A stretch of 64,000 nt of DNA from Planctomycetaceae bacterium (GCA_041398825.1 JAWKTX010000008.1:124001-188000), one strand, 5' to 3'. Shown: positions 52,612-62,923, numbered from the stretch's first letter. The notes: generated from the letters alone by a model not told the origin. A program made the numbers and translations.

Positions 52612-54183
52612 TCAGTCCTTTGGCACGCGATTCAGGGTGTAGTAGGCATGGGGATGCAACAGGGGCTGACCACTGGCAGCTCTGATGCCGGGAGCATGCA
52701 GCTCATGGACGAACAAGGGGCGCAGACCCCGGATCGTCAGATCGACCCGCAGACCATCTTCGGACACACGGGCCTCTGTAATCTGAAGGTCCTGTTTTTG
52801 GATTTCGTCGCTGCCGTAAGAAGATTGATAAAGGTATGTGTAGCTGTTCATCGAATAAGAATTCACATTCGCTGCCGATTCGCGATCCACCGGAGTCGTA
52901 AACACCAGCTGAAAACCCGTCGGGAGAGCCTTCATTTCTTTGATTTCAAACGGCGTCCGGCCAGTCCAGACAAGTCGCTGCAGACCATACGAAGCTGTCC
53001 CCAGACTGCTCCAGCCTCGATTAGTCAACCCGACAAACATACTGCCATCGGTTCCCTGGGCCATCCGCAGAACCGCCGAAGCAAAGCCACTGCGGAATGG
53101 AAAACAGGCTCCCTGATATTCACCATCCACAGTTTCGAGGAACACACGATTCATTCCCGCCTGTGTAAATTCGCCGACAAATAATTGTCCATGGAATGGC
53201 CCGAAACGGCCGTTGCTGTCATCCAGCATGATGTCTGTTGTCGACTGTCCCATCTTCTTATAAGGAAACCATACGGCGGGAGGCTTTAACTGAGAAAACT
53301 GGTCGATCGCATCAGGAAAGGGAATGCCATTGGGAACTGTCCTGACACCATGAATGGTCGATCCGTTTTCATTCATCGAAGCCAGAGCTTCCGCATGGTG
53401 AAAGAAGGCTCCCTCGCGCATGTGGTGCAATGTATTTGTACCAACCCAGTTTCCCTGCTGGTCTGTGTAAAACGCGTCTCCCGCAGCATTGATTCCGATT
53501 CCGCTCGGTGAACGCATGCCCGCACAAACCGGGTGAAGCTGGCCATCCGGCGTGACTTTCATTCCCCATCCACGCCATTTTCCCTGACGGAAATTCAGTG
53601 TGGGCTCATGAATTGTTCGCTTTAATTCTTCGCCTTTCAGGCCAAGCCCGATATTCAGCGTGATCCAGAGATTTCCTTCTCGATCCAGCTTTGGACCGTA
53701 AGCATATTCGTGATAATGCCCTGTCACTCCCCAGCCTTTTGCAACAGTCAGATACTCGTCGGCAACATCATCACCATCAGTATCTCGCAATTCCGTCAGC
53801 TCGGATCGCTGCACCGTAAACAGCGACCCCCTGTGGTACAGCAGTCCCAAAGGCTCGTGCAATGCCGACGCAAAACGATGGTAGGTCACGTTCGAAGGTG
53901 AATCGTCGTAGACGCCCCCCAGTATCCACACTTCCCCTTTGCGAATGGCAACCGCAATGCGGTGATCATCCAGCACCGCAATACCACTCACTTCCAGAGC
54001 AAGTCCGTCAGGTGCCGGCTTCCATATTTTTGCCCGCGACGCCGTCGGCGCCTGCGACGTGCTGACGGAAATCAGTTTGTAAAAATCATCTTCCTGCAGC
54101 GCCTCATGATCCTGGGCACAGGTACTGTTCCACGGAAAGTCAAATAGTGTCAGCAGGAGGATTGGTAGTATGAGTGTTCGCAT
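52612..54183 (-). CDS. Secreted beta-propeller protein (dehydrogenase-like, planctomycete type)
   Basis: 523 residues from the ATG at 54183, beginning with signal peptide MRTLILPILLLTLFDFPWNS; an upstream ATG at 54228 would add 15 residues. The body is a six-bladed propeller of the soluble glucose/sorbosone-dehydrogenase-like type: IAVLDDHRIAVAIRKGEVWI, HEYAYGPKLDREGNLWITLN, LHPVCAGMRSPSGIGINAAG, AFYTDQQGNWVGTNTLHH and GQLFVGEFTQAGMNRVFLET. Similar proteins (DUF7133/PVC membrane-bound dehydrogenase-like group) often partner with c-type cytochromes in planctomycetes, and the multihaem cytochrome gene lies 66 bases upstream. Cofactor and substrate are unknown. It abuts mqnD by 3 bases. Confidence 0.77.
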   Translation of the reverse strand: MRTLILPILLLTLFDFPWNSTCAQDHEALQEDDFYKLISVSTSQAPTASRAKIWKPAPDGLALEVSGIAVLDDHRIAVAIRKGEVWILGGVYDDSPSNVTYHRFASALHEPLGLLYHRGSLFTVQRSELTELRDTDGDDVADEYLTVAKGWGVTGHYHEYAYGPKLDREGNLWITLNIGLGLKGEELKRTIHEPTLNFRQGKWRGWGMKVTPDGQLHPVCAGMRSPSGIGINAAGDAFYTDQQGNWVGTNTLHHMREGAFFHHAEALASMNENGSTIHGVRTVPNGIPFPDAIDQFSQLKPPAVWFPYKKMGQSTTDIMLDDSNGRFGPFHGQLFVGEFTQAGMNRVFLETVDGEYQGACFPFRSGFASAVLRMAQGTDGSMFVGLTNRGWSSLGTASYGLQRLVWTGRTPFEIKEMKALPTGFQLVFTTPVDRESAANVNSYSMNSYTYLYQSSYGSDEIQKQDLQITEARVSEDGLRVDLTIRGLRPLFVHELHAPGIRAASGQPLLHPHAYYTLNRVPKD

Positions 54184-54249
54184 AGAATTTGCCCGGGGCG
54201 AATGAAGACAGGTGCTGAATCGAAGCATGAATCGAGGCCCATAAAGAAA

Positions 54250-56724
54250 CTACCATCGATACCGAAGGTGAATCGTCACGGGGCGTTGACCATGAACCGT
54301 GATCGGAGCGATCTGTTCAACAGTCCCTTCCCGCGTCCGAATCTCGCTGCTGAGGCTCTCTTCAACAGAGACCGTCACGCCCTGATCATTGATATAGGCT
54401 CCGTCCGATCGTGCGTCCGGCTCCAGTTTCAATCCCTGATTCATTCTCAGCCAGAGTGAACTGCTTTCTGTGCTGGATGATTGAGTCAATGTCATCGTGC
54501 GTCGGAGACCACCATCGCCGTCCGGTTCGATACGATCTTCCAGATTGCAGGTCTTCAGCCGATACAAGAACGTCGGAGTGCCGTCCTTGTTCAGACGATA
54601 ACCCTGAAAGGTCGCACCCGCTTTTTCTGCATTGTCCGGCCACTGCGAATTCATGTCCTTCAATTCAGACACCACAATTCCGGGTGGAAGCAGCACCTGA
54701 TGTTCTCCGAGCGGATCAGCTGGCGGAGCGAATCGGACAAACCATGTTCCTTCCGCATCCAGAAATCGCCCTCGCCACGCCTGAGCCAGTGAAAGATTTT
54801 CGGCATCGAATGCGAAATGAACGTGCTGCGGAAAGCCAACGGCAATGGCATGCATCCCCGCCGCCGGCATAAAGGTTCGAATGACGATGGGGCGATCTTT
54901 GGGCGTGAGCTCATAATCCTGAGCACGAGCTTCCTGAATCTTCGCGGGCAAAGGCTGGTTGGGCAAATCATTCAGATAGGCATACATCGCGGCAATCTGT
55001 AATTCCACATCGCCGTCCAGCACCTCTGAATTCTGACTTCTGCCATTGGGAAAGAACGTCGGCATGCGAGTCCGGGGTTTCAATGCACCGGGGTCTTTCA
55101 GGAAATCATGCAACCACTCCGCGTTCACCCGTTTCGTTGCTCCTTCAAGATCAACCCCGACGGTTCCCGGCAGCGTTTCGCCCCGAAACGCATGACACTG
55201 AACACAACCGGTGTCCATTAATTGGCGACCGGCTTCAATCAATGCGTTTCGGTCACCTTTGGCGAAAACAGCATCAGCGGGCAACGGCCTGGCCGACTGA
55301 CCATCAGACATGGTAATCAGCGCCGGCAATGATTTTGTCACCGAAGCAGGAAAGACGGGCATTCTGATGGTCATGTGCGGGCGAATATTGCCTTTACCTG
55401 TCAGGACACTGTTCAGAGCAGCAACAGTCAGACGCCTGCCCACTCCGGTGAGCGCAGGAGGAAGCCGGCCTTCGTCGCCAATATCGACATGCCCCACCGT
55501 TTCAAAATATGGTTTGCGAAAGCGACCCACGCCTCCCATCGAGTTGCGTTCGTGACATGCATAGCAGTTACTCTGAAGCAGCCGCATCTCTGTCTCGTCC
55601 TGCAACTCTCCGGAACTGAACGAACGCAACGCACTCTCCTGTGCACTGCTGAGCTCAAACAGGGGCTGACCTGCCTTGCGAGTCGCCTGTGTTTGATTCG
55701 CCGGTTCCCGTATGGATGAATCATCAGCTGTCGCCTGAATACACGACAACGGAGACGAAAGATTCAGTGATTCGAGACTGGCAACACTTGCTTCTGGTTT
55801 CAATCCCTTTACGTCGTGACAGTTGACGCAACCGAGCTGGACAAACAATTGACGTCCCGACTGAATCCCTGCATCATCGCCCCGAGCGTTGTCGGCTGGC
55901 TGTGGAACCGCAAGGGCCTGATCCCTGGTCATCAACCACTCAGCGATGTCAGCAGCATCCACGGCCAGCAGACTCAGATTCGGCATACGGCCTGACGGAC
56001 GGACTTGCTGCGGATTCAGTAGAAAATGAGTCAGCGACTCGTTCGTATACTTCTGAGCGACCACCGGAAGAGGCACGGAATTCACACGCCTCGCTGCTGA
56101 TGACAAGCCCATTTCCCTGAGCTCGTCCGGCTCCAGCTGCTCCAGAAGCTGGTCGAGCGGCGAGGGCTGAATCGCCACAACATCGTAACTTCCATCGGGT
56201 TCATGACATGCCACACAGCCGATCTGGTGAAATAGTTGCCGCCCATGTTGCGCATTGCCTTTTTTCCAGAATTCCATGGGAACCGGATTTGCGCCGGTCG
56301 CTTTGATTTCCGGAAAGGGCTGTGTCAGCGATGCCAGAAAGGCAGCGAGAGATGCGGCGGCATCAGATCGCTGAGCTGGCGGCAATGCTGACAGCATATC
56401 CGGCATGGTCGTTCCGGGCTTCTGTTCTGCCGGATTCAATAAATAATCCCGGATCCATTCGAACCGCACACGGCTTCCCACGGCATCCAGCACCGGCCCT
56501 CGTTTTGGATCCAGCAACACTTCTTTGCTCTTGTGACAAGCGGTGCAGCTGAGTTCGGAAATTAACAGTCTGCCAGCCGTCGATGGATCGATGTCAGCAT
56601 GCAGACCGAAACGATCAAACGCAGGGACGAACGGCACGTTCGGCGCTGCGTCGTTCGAAGCTTGTCCGGAAGCTCCCAGCAAGAGCGTGGCAATGAAACA
56701 AATTGTGGGACGCAAGCACGTCAC
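54250..56724 (-). CDS. Multihaem c-type cytochrome (five CxxCH motifs)
   Basis: 824 residues with a GTG start at 56724 supported by GGGAG seven bases upstream. Signal peptide ICFIATLLLGASGQA. Five haem-binding motifs: CTACH (60-64), CVACH (169-173), CVNCH (298-302), CYACH (386-390) and CVQCH (506-510), with Met ligands likely in segments such as TTMPDML, RMPNLS and RMPTFF. The C-terminal 220 residues are beta-rich without haem sites. It is the first gene of a minus-strand operon with the propeller protein, mqnD and the HlyD-type protein. It probably takes electrons from the propeller protein or passes them into the respiratory chain; direction is not known. Confidence 0.87.
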   Translation of the reverse strand: MTCLRPTICFIATLLLGASGQASNDAAPNVPFVPAFDRFGLHADIDPSTAGRLLISELSCTACHKSKEVLLDPKRGPVLDAVGSRVRFEWIRDYLLNPAEQKPGTTMPDMLSALPPAQRSDAAASLAAFLASLTQPFPEIKATGANPVPMEFWKKGNAQHGRQLFHQIGCVACHEPDGSYDVVAIQPSPLDQLLEQLEPDELREMGLSSAARRVNSVPLPVVAQKYTNESLTHFLLNPQQVRPSGRMPNLSLLAVDAADIAEWLMTRDQALAVPQPADNARGDDAGIQSGRQLFVQLGCVNCHDVKGLKPEASVASLESLNLSSPLSCIQATADDSSIREPANQTQATRKAGQPLFELSSAQESALRSFSSGELQDETEMRLLQSNCYACHERNSMGGVGRFRKPYFETVGHVDIGDEGRLPPALTGVGRRLTVAALNSVLTGKGNIRPHMTIRMPVFPASVTKSLPALITMSDGQSARPLPADAVFAKGDRNALIEAGRQLMDTGCVQCHAFRGETLPGTVGVDLEGATKRVNAEWLHDFLKDPGALKPRTRMPTFFPNGRSQNSEVLDGDVELQIAAMYAYLNDLPNQPLPAKIQEARAQDYELTPKDRPIVIRTFMPAAGMHAIAVGFPQHVHFAFDAENLSLAQAWRGRFLDAEGTWFVRFAPPADPLGEHQVLLPPGIVVSELKDMNSQWPDNAEKAGATFQGYRLNKDGTPTFLYRLKTCNLEDRIEPDGDGGLRRTMTLTQSSSTESSSLWLRMNQGLKLEPDARSDGAYINDQGVTVSVEESLSSEIRTREGTVEQIAPITVHGQRPVTIHLRYRW

Positions 56725-57193
56725 AGTCAGACTCCCGCAGACGGTCAGTTGGCAGAATAGACCTATCCTGGCAACTGAACCGAATCATGCAAGCAGCCTC
56801 GACACACGCTTCCCGGATGGATCTTCCTGCCAGGTCTGTCCTCTGGAAAACAGTCCCATTGTGAACCATGAAATTCGACTGTGATCCCTGCAATTCGACG
56901 CATCCCACGGCGTCGACGGCGGCCTCCTTCAGCGACGAGTATCCGAGTCCGTCACCAGCCAGTCCCCACAGCCAGGCGAAGAACTGCCCGGGTAGGCTCA
57001 AAATTCGGTCGGCAAACGCTCTTTGAATCTCCAATCCGTTCGATACCGTTGTTTCCCGAGGGCAAAATCATCGCTTCAACATTGTCTCGAATCGGCGCTG
57101 TTGAGCCGTTATCCTATATGCCTTCAGGTGGAGTGCAGTCAGCGAGATCCTGCGATGCTGTGCCTTTTCGTCCCATTCTGAGAAAGCTGCCCG
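56725..57193. other. Divergent intergenic region
   Basis: 469 bases between the multihaem cytochrome (minus) and the ECF sigma gene (plus). No gene is supported. Both promoters must be here, but no consensus pair was clear enough to call. Confidence 0.4.
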
Positions 57194-57799
57194 GTGAACA
57201 TTTCACTTTCCACAGATGCCGAACGCGATGACACTCCGCTGAGTCTGCTGGACGGACTTCGACAAAATGATGAATCCGCGTGGAGCCGACTTGTCGAACT
57301 CTGGACGCCGCTGATCTATGGTTCGTGTCGCAGCCGAGGTTTCAGTTCGGTCGATTCAGATGACATCGCACAGACAGTGATCGTCCGGGTCTATAAGGGA
57401 CTTCCGGGGTTTCATCGGGACGGAGCCAGCAGACGATTTCGCTTCTGGATTATGAAGATCCTGAGAAACGAAATCGCTCGCTTCTGTCAACAGAACTCTG
57501 ATCGCCCAGCCGCCGCTGGAGGCAGTGACCATCAAGTCATTCTGCAAAACCTGTCTGAATCCGAATCACCCAGCGACAGTGACTGGTTTTCTCCGGCACG
57601 AGTGGTCGCTCGAGCACTCGAAGTGATTCGAAATGACTTCGATGAAAAGAACTGGCATGCATTCGAACTGGTTGAATTCGAGAAACTGCCCAACCAGGAA
57701 GTCGCCGATCGCCTGGGCATGACGGCAAACTCGGTCCGCCAGGCCACCTTCCGTATTCGTAAACGGCTCAAGCAGGAATTGGAAGGCATGCTGGAATGA
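57194..57799 (+). CDS. ECF sigma factor next to Ser/Thr kinase
   Basis: 201 residues from a GTG at 57194. Region 2 reads NDESAWSRLVELWTPLIYGS, then DIAQTVIVRVYKGLPGFHRD and FRFWIMKILRNEIARFC, the last being the -10-binding part; region 4 has LPNQEVADRLGMTANSVRQA. A linker of about 40 residues separates the two. A Ser/Thr kinase with propeller and LRR repeats starts about 500 bases downstream on the same strand. Planctomycetes have a known class of ECF factors paired with Ser/Thr kinases (ECF-STK), and this pair fits it; the kinase may phosphorylate the sigma factor. No anti-sigma gene is visible. Confidence 0.9.
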   Translation: MNISLSTDAERDDTPLSLLDGLRQNDESAWSRLVELWTPLIYGSCRSRGFSSVDSDDIAQTVIVRVYKGLPGFHRDGASRRFRFWIMKILRNEIARFCQQNSDRPAAAGGSDHQVILQNLSESESPSDSDWFSPARVVARALEVIRNDFDEKNWHAFELVEFEKLPNQEVADRLGMTANSVRQATFRIRKRLKQELEGMLE

Positions 57800-58300
57800 A
57801 CGACGGAAGTCCTGACCGCTCGGGACCCTGTTCCACTCCAGTCACCAGGCGTAGCCCTACCGTCTGCGGTTGAAGGTCCACAGTTGGTCCTTTTTGCCGT
57901 CGAGCATCAGAGAATCAAACCCCCAGATCAAGCCGGTGTCACGAGCACCGTCGAGACTGCGCCAAACGTCCGGCGGATCGTCACGTCGTGGTGAGTCCAG
58001 CCGGATTTCAAACTGTACGGCTCGATCTTCAGAAGCCGCTGTCGTTTCGGATAAAATTTCCCGTAACGCTGGTCGGTTTCTTCCAGTGGTTCCTGGTTGG
58101 ACAGCGCCAGGTTTGTGGATGATGGTACTTGCAAGTCAGTGGTTATCAACAACTTGCCTCCATCGGCTGGTCACCCGGGGCGTCTGCGAGGGATTCTGCA
58201 GAAGTCGTTCCCTCGCTGACGCTTCGGGTGACCATCGGCGTAAACCTGGGGCTGTCCAGTTGGAATTTCACGCCATCACCTCTGTGACTGAAGCAGTTTC
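57800..58300. other. Region between ECF sigma and kinase genes
   Basis: 501 bases. It contains the minus-strand gene remnant at 57857-58135. The plus-strand frames here are shadows of it. The spacing means the sigma and kinase genes may have separate promoters. Confidence 0.4.
57857..58135 (-). pseudogene. Gene remnant on minus strand, no start
   Basis: An open minus-strand frame of about 92 codons between an upstream TGA (58136-58138) and a TAG at 57859-57857. It reads through IIHKPGAVQPGTTGRNRPAL, ILSETTAASEDRAVQFEIRL and DPPDVWRSLDGARDTGLIWG to KKDQLWTFNRRR, natural-looking sequence with no ATG in a useful position. I do not recognise the family. I take it as the 3' end of a decayed gene; a small real gene with an unusual start is less likely. 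Confidence 0.4.
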
Positions 58301-61300
58301 ATGACAGATCCACGCCCCAACCAGCCCTCGCCGCAACCAGGTCCTGCCGATCTCAATTCCGGTGACATGCCGACGATTCTGGCGTCCAATGGTGATACTC
58401 AGGCCGATTTCGAGGCCGCACTGGCTTCTGTGAAGTCGCTTCCCAATGACACGGAAATGGTGAAACAGTGTCAGGATCTGACGAATCGGCTGCGCAACAT
58501 TGACGAGGTTCGTCGGCTGGCTGCGCAGTTGCCGGATGGTAGTGAAACCACGTCGGACGTTCCGGAGAAGCTTGGTCAGTTCGAGCTGCTGGAATGCCTG
58601 GGCAGTGGCGGTATGGGGCGTGTCTATAAGGCTCGTCATCAGCGACTGAACAAAATTCAGGCGATTAAGTTGCTGCACATCCATCGTGCCGGTGATCCGG
58701 AAGCCGTCAGCCGATTCCAGCAGGAAATGAGGGCCATCGGGCAGATGCAGCACCCGAATATCGTGTCTGCACAACATGCTGATGAAGCCGACGGAGTTCC
58801 CTATCTGGTGATGGATTTTGTCGAAGGCCGGTCGCTTTCTCACCTGACCAGAGAATACAGAGAGCAGGGTCGGAATATTCCCGTGGGCATGGCCTGCGAG
58901 ATCGTTCGGCAGGCTGCCATCGGACTACAGTATGCTCATGAAAAGGGCGTGATCCACCGTGATATCAAGCCTGGAAATATCATGCTGGACGTTCACGGAG
59001 TTGTCCGTGTGCTCGACCTGGGCCTGGCTCGAATCTCTCCACAGAATGAAGACGATCGCAACCACGAATCACTGACCTCAGACTTTCAGGTCCTGGGAAC
59101 GCCGGACTACATGGCACCGGAGCAGCTGCGGAGCAGCAGAAATGTTGATGCTCGCTGCGATATCTACGCGTTGGGAGCAACGTTGTTCTATCTGCTGACG
59201 GGACAAGTGTGTTTTCCGGCTGACAAAGACACTCCGCTGATGGATAAGGCCGTTCGGATCCTGTCAGATCCGCCGCCGGATGTGTCAGCGCTTCGGTCAG
59301 ATCTGCCTGCCGAACTGGCCGACCTTGTGAATCGCTGTCTCGCAAAAGATCCAGCAGGTCGACCGGAGTCCGCGGGGAAACTGGCAGAAACGCTGGGCAA
59401 CTGGGCAAGTCGAACAGCGATTCAACTGTCATCGGAAGGCAGCACAACAGAATTCGACAGTCGGACTTTGGCCAACCGGGCCACGGCCGGTGCCGGCGAT
59501 CATTCGATGCATCGCAGGCTGATGATTGCGGCCGGTCTGCTTCTGCCAATTCTGTTTTTTGCCGGGGTAATTTACCGACTGAAGTTGCCGGACGGTGGCG
59601 AACTGGTGGTGGAGCTGACGGACCCGTCCGCAAACCTGACAGTGATTGCGGTCAAAGGTGACGAAACCAAGGAACTGGAATTTGCTCAGGAAGAATCTTC
59701 AACATTTCGACTGACGAAGGGGCCCTGGTCACTGCGGCTTTCCGGGCTGGATGCTGATCGATTTGAACTGACCGAAAGCTCGGTCACAATTCTGGACGGG
59801 CAGCAGAAACTCGTTTCCATCAAAGTGCGAAATCCTTCGGAAGACGCGGTTGCTCTGAAAGACCCCCCTGTGGAGCCAGCTTTGCCGGAACCTTCGCAGG
59901 GCCCGGGAGAACCTGCTGCGGCCATAGAACATCCTTCCGCAGAAACATCAGCAGCCGCAATCGACTGGACACCTCAGGACGCGTCAACTGATCTGTCAGG
60001 CATTGTCCTTCAACCGGCCAAACTCAGCCCCCACTTCCAGGTTGGCACTCACCTGCTTTGCAGCCCTGTCGGGATCAACGATCACTGGAATCACCTGCGC
60101 CACCATTTTGATGTGGACGTGACGGGCAAACGATGGCTGTATTTAACCGGCAAGGAAGTTCTGCTGCGGGATATCGCAACAAATGAAACCCTTGCAATGG
60201 CAGTTGGTGGAACCAGCGTGCACTGGGTGAGTACCGCCTTCTCGCCTGATGGTTCGCTGTTCGCCGTGCTGGATGCCAACATCAACAAATCAAGAGGGTT
60301 GGAAATTCGCGATAAAACCGGGCGACTGATCTCTCAGTGGCAGTATTCGGAGCCATTCCACGAGCTTCCTGAGTGGCGTCCCTGCCAGGTTCAGTGGATG
60401 TCCAACAATCAGCAGATCCTGCTCTGGAACCATGGCGCGGCGATTGTTTTTGATCTGCAGGGGAACGTGGTACATAAGGTTCTGTTCGCAAACAGCGCGT
60501 TCAACGCGCCACCCGAATGGCACGGTCTGAATTTTCCTGCCCCTGCTTCTCCTCCCGGAACCTGGACCGTCAGTGTCCATCCGGATGGTGGCGAGGTGAC
60601 CTTCGTGCTGGGAGTCGGCAGAATTGTTCGCTGGAATCTGACGGACAATCAGTTGTCCGAGATTGATCAGTTCAAGCCATCATCGCACGAGGACTATGGA
60701 GGACTGAAATGGAGTCCGCAGGGAGACAAATTACTCGTTTGGTGTGGTGCACAGGAAGGTACGGAGGAACCGACGGCTCGCATTTATTCGCGAACCGGAG
60801 AGCTTCTGCATTCTGAACCTCGCATCCACTGGGGGCTGGCAGACTGGTCACCGGACGGGCTGTCCATCGTGACTGACAGCGGAGCGATACTTGACGACAA
60901 ACTGCAGTTCGTGAAACAACTGCCTGTGACTGATCAGGAAGGCGAAATCTATCCTCATGCGTCTCGCATTCCGTACTGGAAAGCTCCCCTGGAAGTCGTC
61001 TTCACCTACGCTCATAACGGGCGGATTGATCATTCCGGAATGATTCGCCGATTCCGGCTGTCCGGTTCGGAACTGGAGACACGGCAGTCCGTTCAGCCGC
61101 TCAACGTTCGAGCTGCATCGCACACTTACGATGGAAAGCCGAGTTCCGTTCACACAATCGGTGACGGACAAGTGGAGTTATTTTGCTGGGATGGGGCAGG
61201 CCGTCGGGCGAACAGTGTGTTGAAAACTCCTATGTATATCAATGCCACCGGAATCAGCTGGTCCCGGACGGAACCTGTCATCGCAGTTCAGGATCACTTC

Positions 61301-62923
61301 TGCCAGAGGATTGTCGATTATTCAAACGGAGAGAATAACGTCTGGGATTATGACAACGCCATAGAAGATCGACTCGCGCCAACCTTCAGCCCGGATGGCC
61401 AATCGGTGGCTTACGCTGATGTCCGATCCGACAGGTTCGTAATCCAATCCCGGGAAGGTCAGATCCTTCATGAATTCGAAGGAGGAGAATACCACTCATT
61501 TCCCCACTGGAGCCCCGACGGTCGCTGGATCGTGTGGAAGAGCCTTAAAGGCGAAAACGTCAGGCTGAATATCGTGGACCTGTCAGCAGCTTCTCCAGTC
61601 CCTGTCACGATTCCACTCACACTGCATTTTCTGTTTGCCGTCACCATCAGTCCGGACAGCCGCTTTGTTGCCTACATCGACCATACCGACAACGAAAGAC
61701 GCGCAGAGCGATTGCATGTCTATGAACTTGCAACGGGCCAGCAAAATCATTCAGAAATCACCTGGAATCGTCATTTCGGTTTTGCTCCTGTCTGGTCTCA
61801 GGATTCCAGCCAAATCTACGCCGGACAATTGTTCTCTGTGGGGCAGAACAGCGAACTGAAACTTGTCAGCGATCTGAATCGAGCGTCCTATGTTCAGTTT
61901 GCAGAATTTACGTCTGCTGGCAGGATCCTGCTGGGCGGTGCTGAGTTCACGAAAGGCGACCCATTCGCTTTCCACCTGCTGGAGGCGACCGGTGCTGAGT
62001 TAGCGACCAAAGTCATCTCCACCCGCATCAATCCCCTGTTGCAGCCTCCGTGCGCAAGAATTCGCCGACATGAAGATCACGCGATCGTGATCGCTCAACA
62101 CGACATGCTGGGCCTCGGACATTCGTTGGCAATGCTGAACGTGGAAACTGGTGAATTCCAATGGAATGGAATTGCCTTCAGTGACGGACAGACACTGGCG
62201 TTGACGCCCGGCGGTGACATCCTTCATGGTCCCGAAAACATCGACAGATACATTGTTCAATCCATCCGTTACCCCGGAGGTCGAACGGTACCGGCCACGC
62301 GCAAACAATTGCTGGAGCGACTTTCAGAAACCGACCAGCAGGCCGCGGTTCGCTGGGCCACCGATCATGGCGCTCGGATGGTTACGGAAGACGGTGCTGA
62401 ATCCGACCCGGAAGGAACCTCCCAGCCTGCCTCAACAGCACTGCCGAAGGCAGCGTCCATTTCTGAACTGGATTTCTCAGGGTCGAAAGAACTAGTGCAG
62501 GAAGAATTGGCTCATCTGGCAGCATTTGAGAACCTCAGCGTCCTGGACCTTTCGTCCACGAATCTGCCGGAATTGCCTCCTCTGGATACTCTCAAACATC
62601 TGACGGATCTGAATCTGAGCCATTCCTCGGTCACCTCGATTGCCGGAGTTCGGGAGTGTGTTTCTTTGCTTGCACTGAATCTGAGCCACACACCGATTGA
62701 TCCTGTCGCTGTCGAATCCATCAGAGAACTCAAGAATCTGACACGACTCAACCTGAATCACACCAGGATCGACCGCTTTGCACTTGCTGAACTCGCCAGC
62801 TTACACAGTCTGAAAGAACTGCATCTTGAAGGAGTCGAAGTGCCGACCGAAAACATCAACCAGCTGAAGATGGCACTGCCCGACTGTCGGATTATCGTCG
62901 CTGAAAATCCTCCTCGCCCGTGA
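58301..62923 (+). CDS. Membrane Ser/Thr protein kinase with beta-propeller and LRR output
   Basis: 1540 residues. Kinase domain about 94-365: glycine loop LGSGGMGRVYKA (100-111), Lys123 in AIKLLH, Glu142, catalytic HRDIKPGNIML with Asp221, metal-binding DLG (239-241) and GTPDYMAPEQL; all key residues are present, so it should be active. One membrane helix follows (about 404-424, LMIAAGLLLPILFFAGVIYRL). The outside part holds a long TolB/WD40-like propeller (about 560-1370) with FSPDGSLFAVLD, WSPQGDKLLVWC and FSPDGQSVAYAD, then leucine-rich repeats (about 1386-1530, LTDLNLSHSSVTSIAGV). It is the likely partner of the ECF sigma factor upstream. Confidence 0.92.
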   Translation: MTDPRPNQPSPQPGPADLNSGDMPTILASNGDTQADFEAALASVKSLPNDTEMVKQCQDLTNRLRNIDEVRRLAAQLPDGSETTSDVPEKLGQFELLECLGSGGMGRVYKARHQRLNKIQAIKLLHIHRAGDPEAVSRFQQEMRAIGQMQHPNIVSAQHADEADGVPYLVMDFVEGRSLSHLTREYREQGRNIPVGMACEIVRQAAIGLQYAHEKGVIHRDIKPGNIMLDVHGVVRVLDLGLARISPQNEDDRNHESLTSDFQVLGTPDYMAPEQLRSSRNVDARCDIYALGATLFYLLTGQVCFPADKDTPLMDKAVRILSDPPPDVSALRSDLPAELADLVNRCLAKDPAGRPESAGKLAETLGNWASRTAIQLSSEGSTTEFDSRTLANRATAGAGDHSMHRRLMIAAGLLLPILFFAGVIYRLKLPDGGELVVELTDPSANLTVIAVKGDETKELEFAQEESSTFRLTKGPWSLRLSGLDADRFELTESSVTILDGQQKLVSIKVRNPSEDAVALKDPPVEPALPEPSQGPGEPAAAIEHPSAETSAAAIDWTPQDASTDLSGIVLQPAKLSPHFQVGTHLLCSPVGINDHWNHLRHHFDVDVTGKRWLYLTGKEVLLRDIATNETLAMAVGGTSVHWVSTAFSPDGSLFAVLDANINKSRGLEIRDKTGRLISQWQYSEPFHELPEWRPCQVQWMSNNQQILLWNHGAAIVFDLQGNVVHKVLFANSAFNAPPEWHGLNFPAPASPPGTWTVSVHPDGGEVTFVLGVGRIVRWNLTDNQLSEIDQFKPSSHEDYGGLKWSPQGDKLLVWCGAQEGTEEPTARIYSRTGELLHSEPRIHWGLADWSPDGLSIVTDSGAILDDKLQFVKQLPVTDQEGEIYPHASRIPYWKAPLEVVFTYAHNGRIDHSGMIRRFRLSGSELETRQSVQPLNVRAASHTYDGKPSSVHTIGDGQVELFCWDGAGRRANSVLKTPMYINATGISWSRTEPVIAVQDHFCQRIVDYSNGENNVWDYDNAIEDRLAPTFSPDGQSVAYADVRSDRFVIQSREGQILHEFEGGEYHSFPHWSPDGRWIVWKSLKGENVRLNIVDLSAASPVPVTIPLTLHFLFAVTISPDSRFVAYIDHTDNERRAERLHVYELATGQQNHSEITWNRHFGFAPVWSQDSSQIYAGQLFSVGQNSELKLVSDLNRASYVQFAEFTSAGRILLGGAEFTKGDPFAFHLLEATGAELATKVISTRINPLLQPPCARIRRHEDHAIVIAQHDMLGLGHSLAMLNVETGEFQWNGIAFSDGQTLALTPGGDILHGPENIDRYIVQSIRYPGGRTVPATRKQLLERLSETDQQAAVRWATDHGARMVTEDGAESDPEGTSQPASTALPKAASISELDFSGSKELVQEELAHLAAFENLSVLDLSSTNLPELPPLDTLKHLTDLNLSHSSVTSIAGVRECVSLLALNLSHTPIDPVAVESIRELKNLTRLNLNHTRIDRFALAELASLHSLKELHLEGVEVPTENINQLKMALPDCRIIVAENPPRP

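Noticed and set aside
57870..58304. Plus-strand frame of 144 codons between sigma and kinase genes
   Set aside because: It is antisense to the more natural minus-strand remnant and has no ribosome site.
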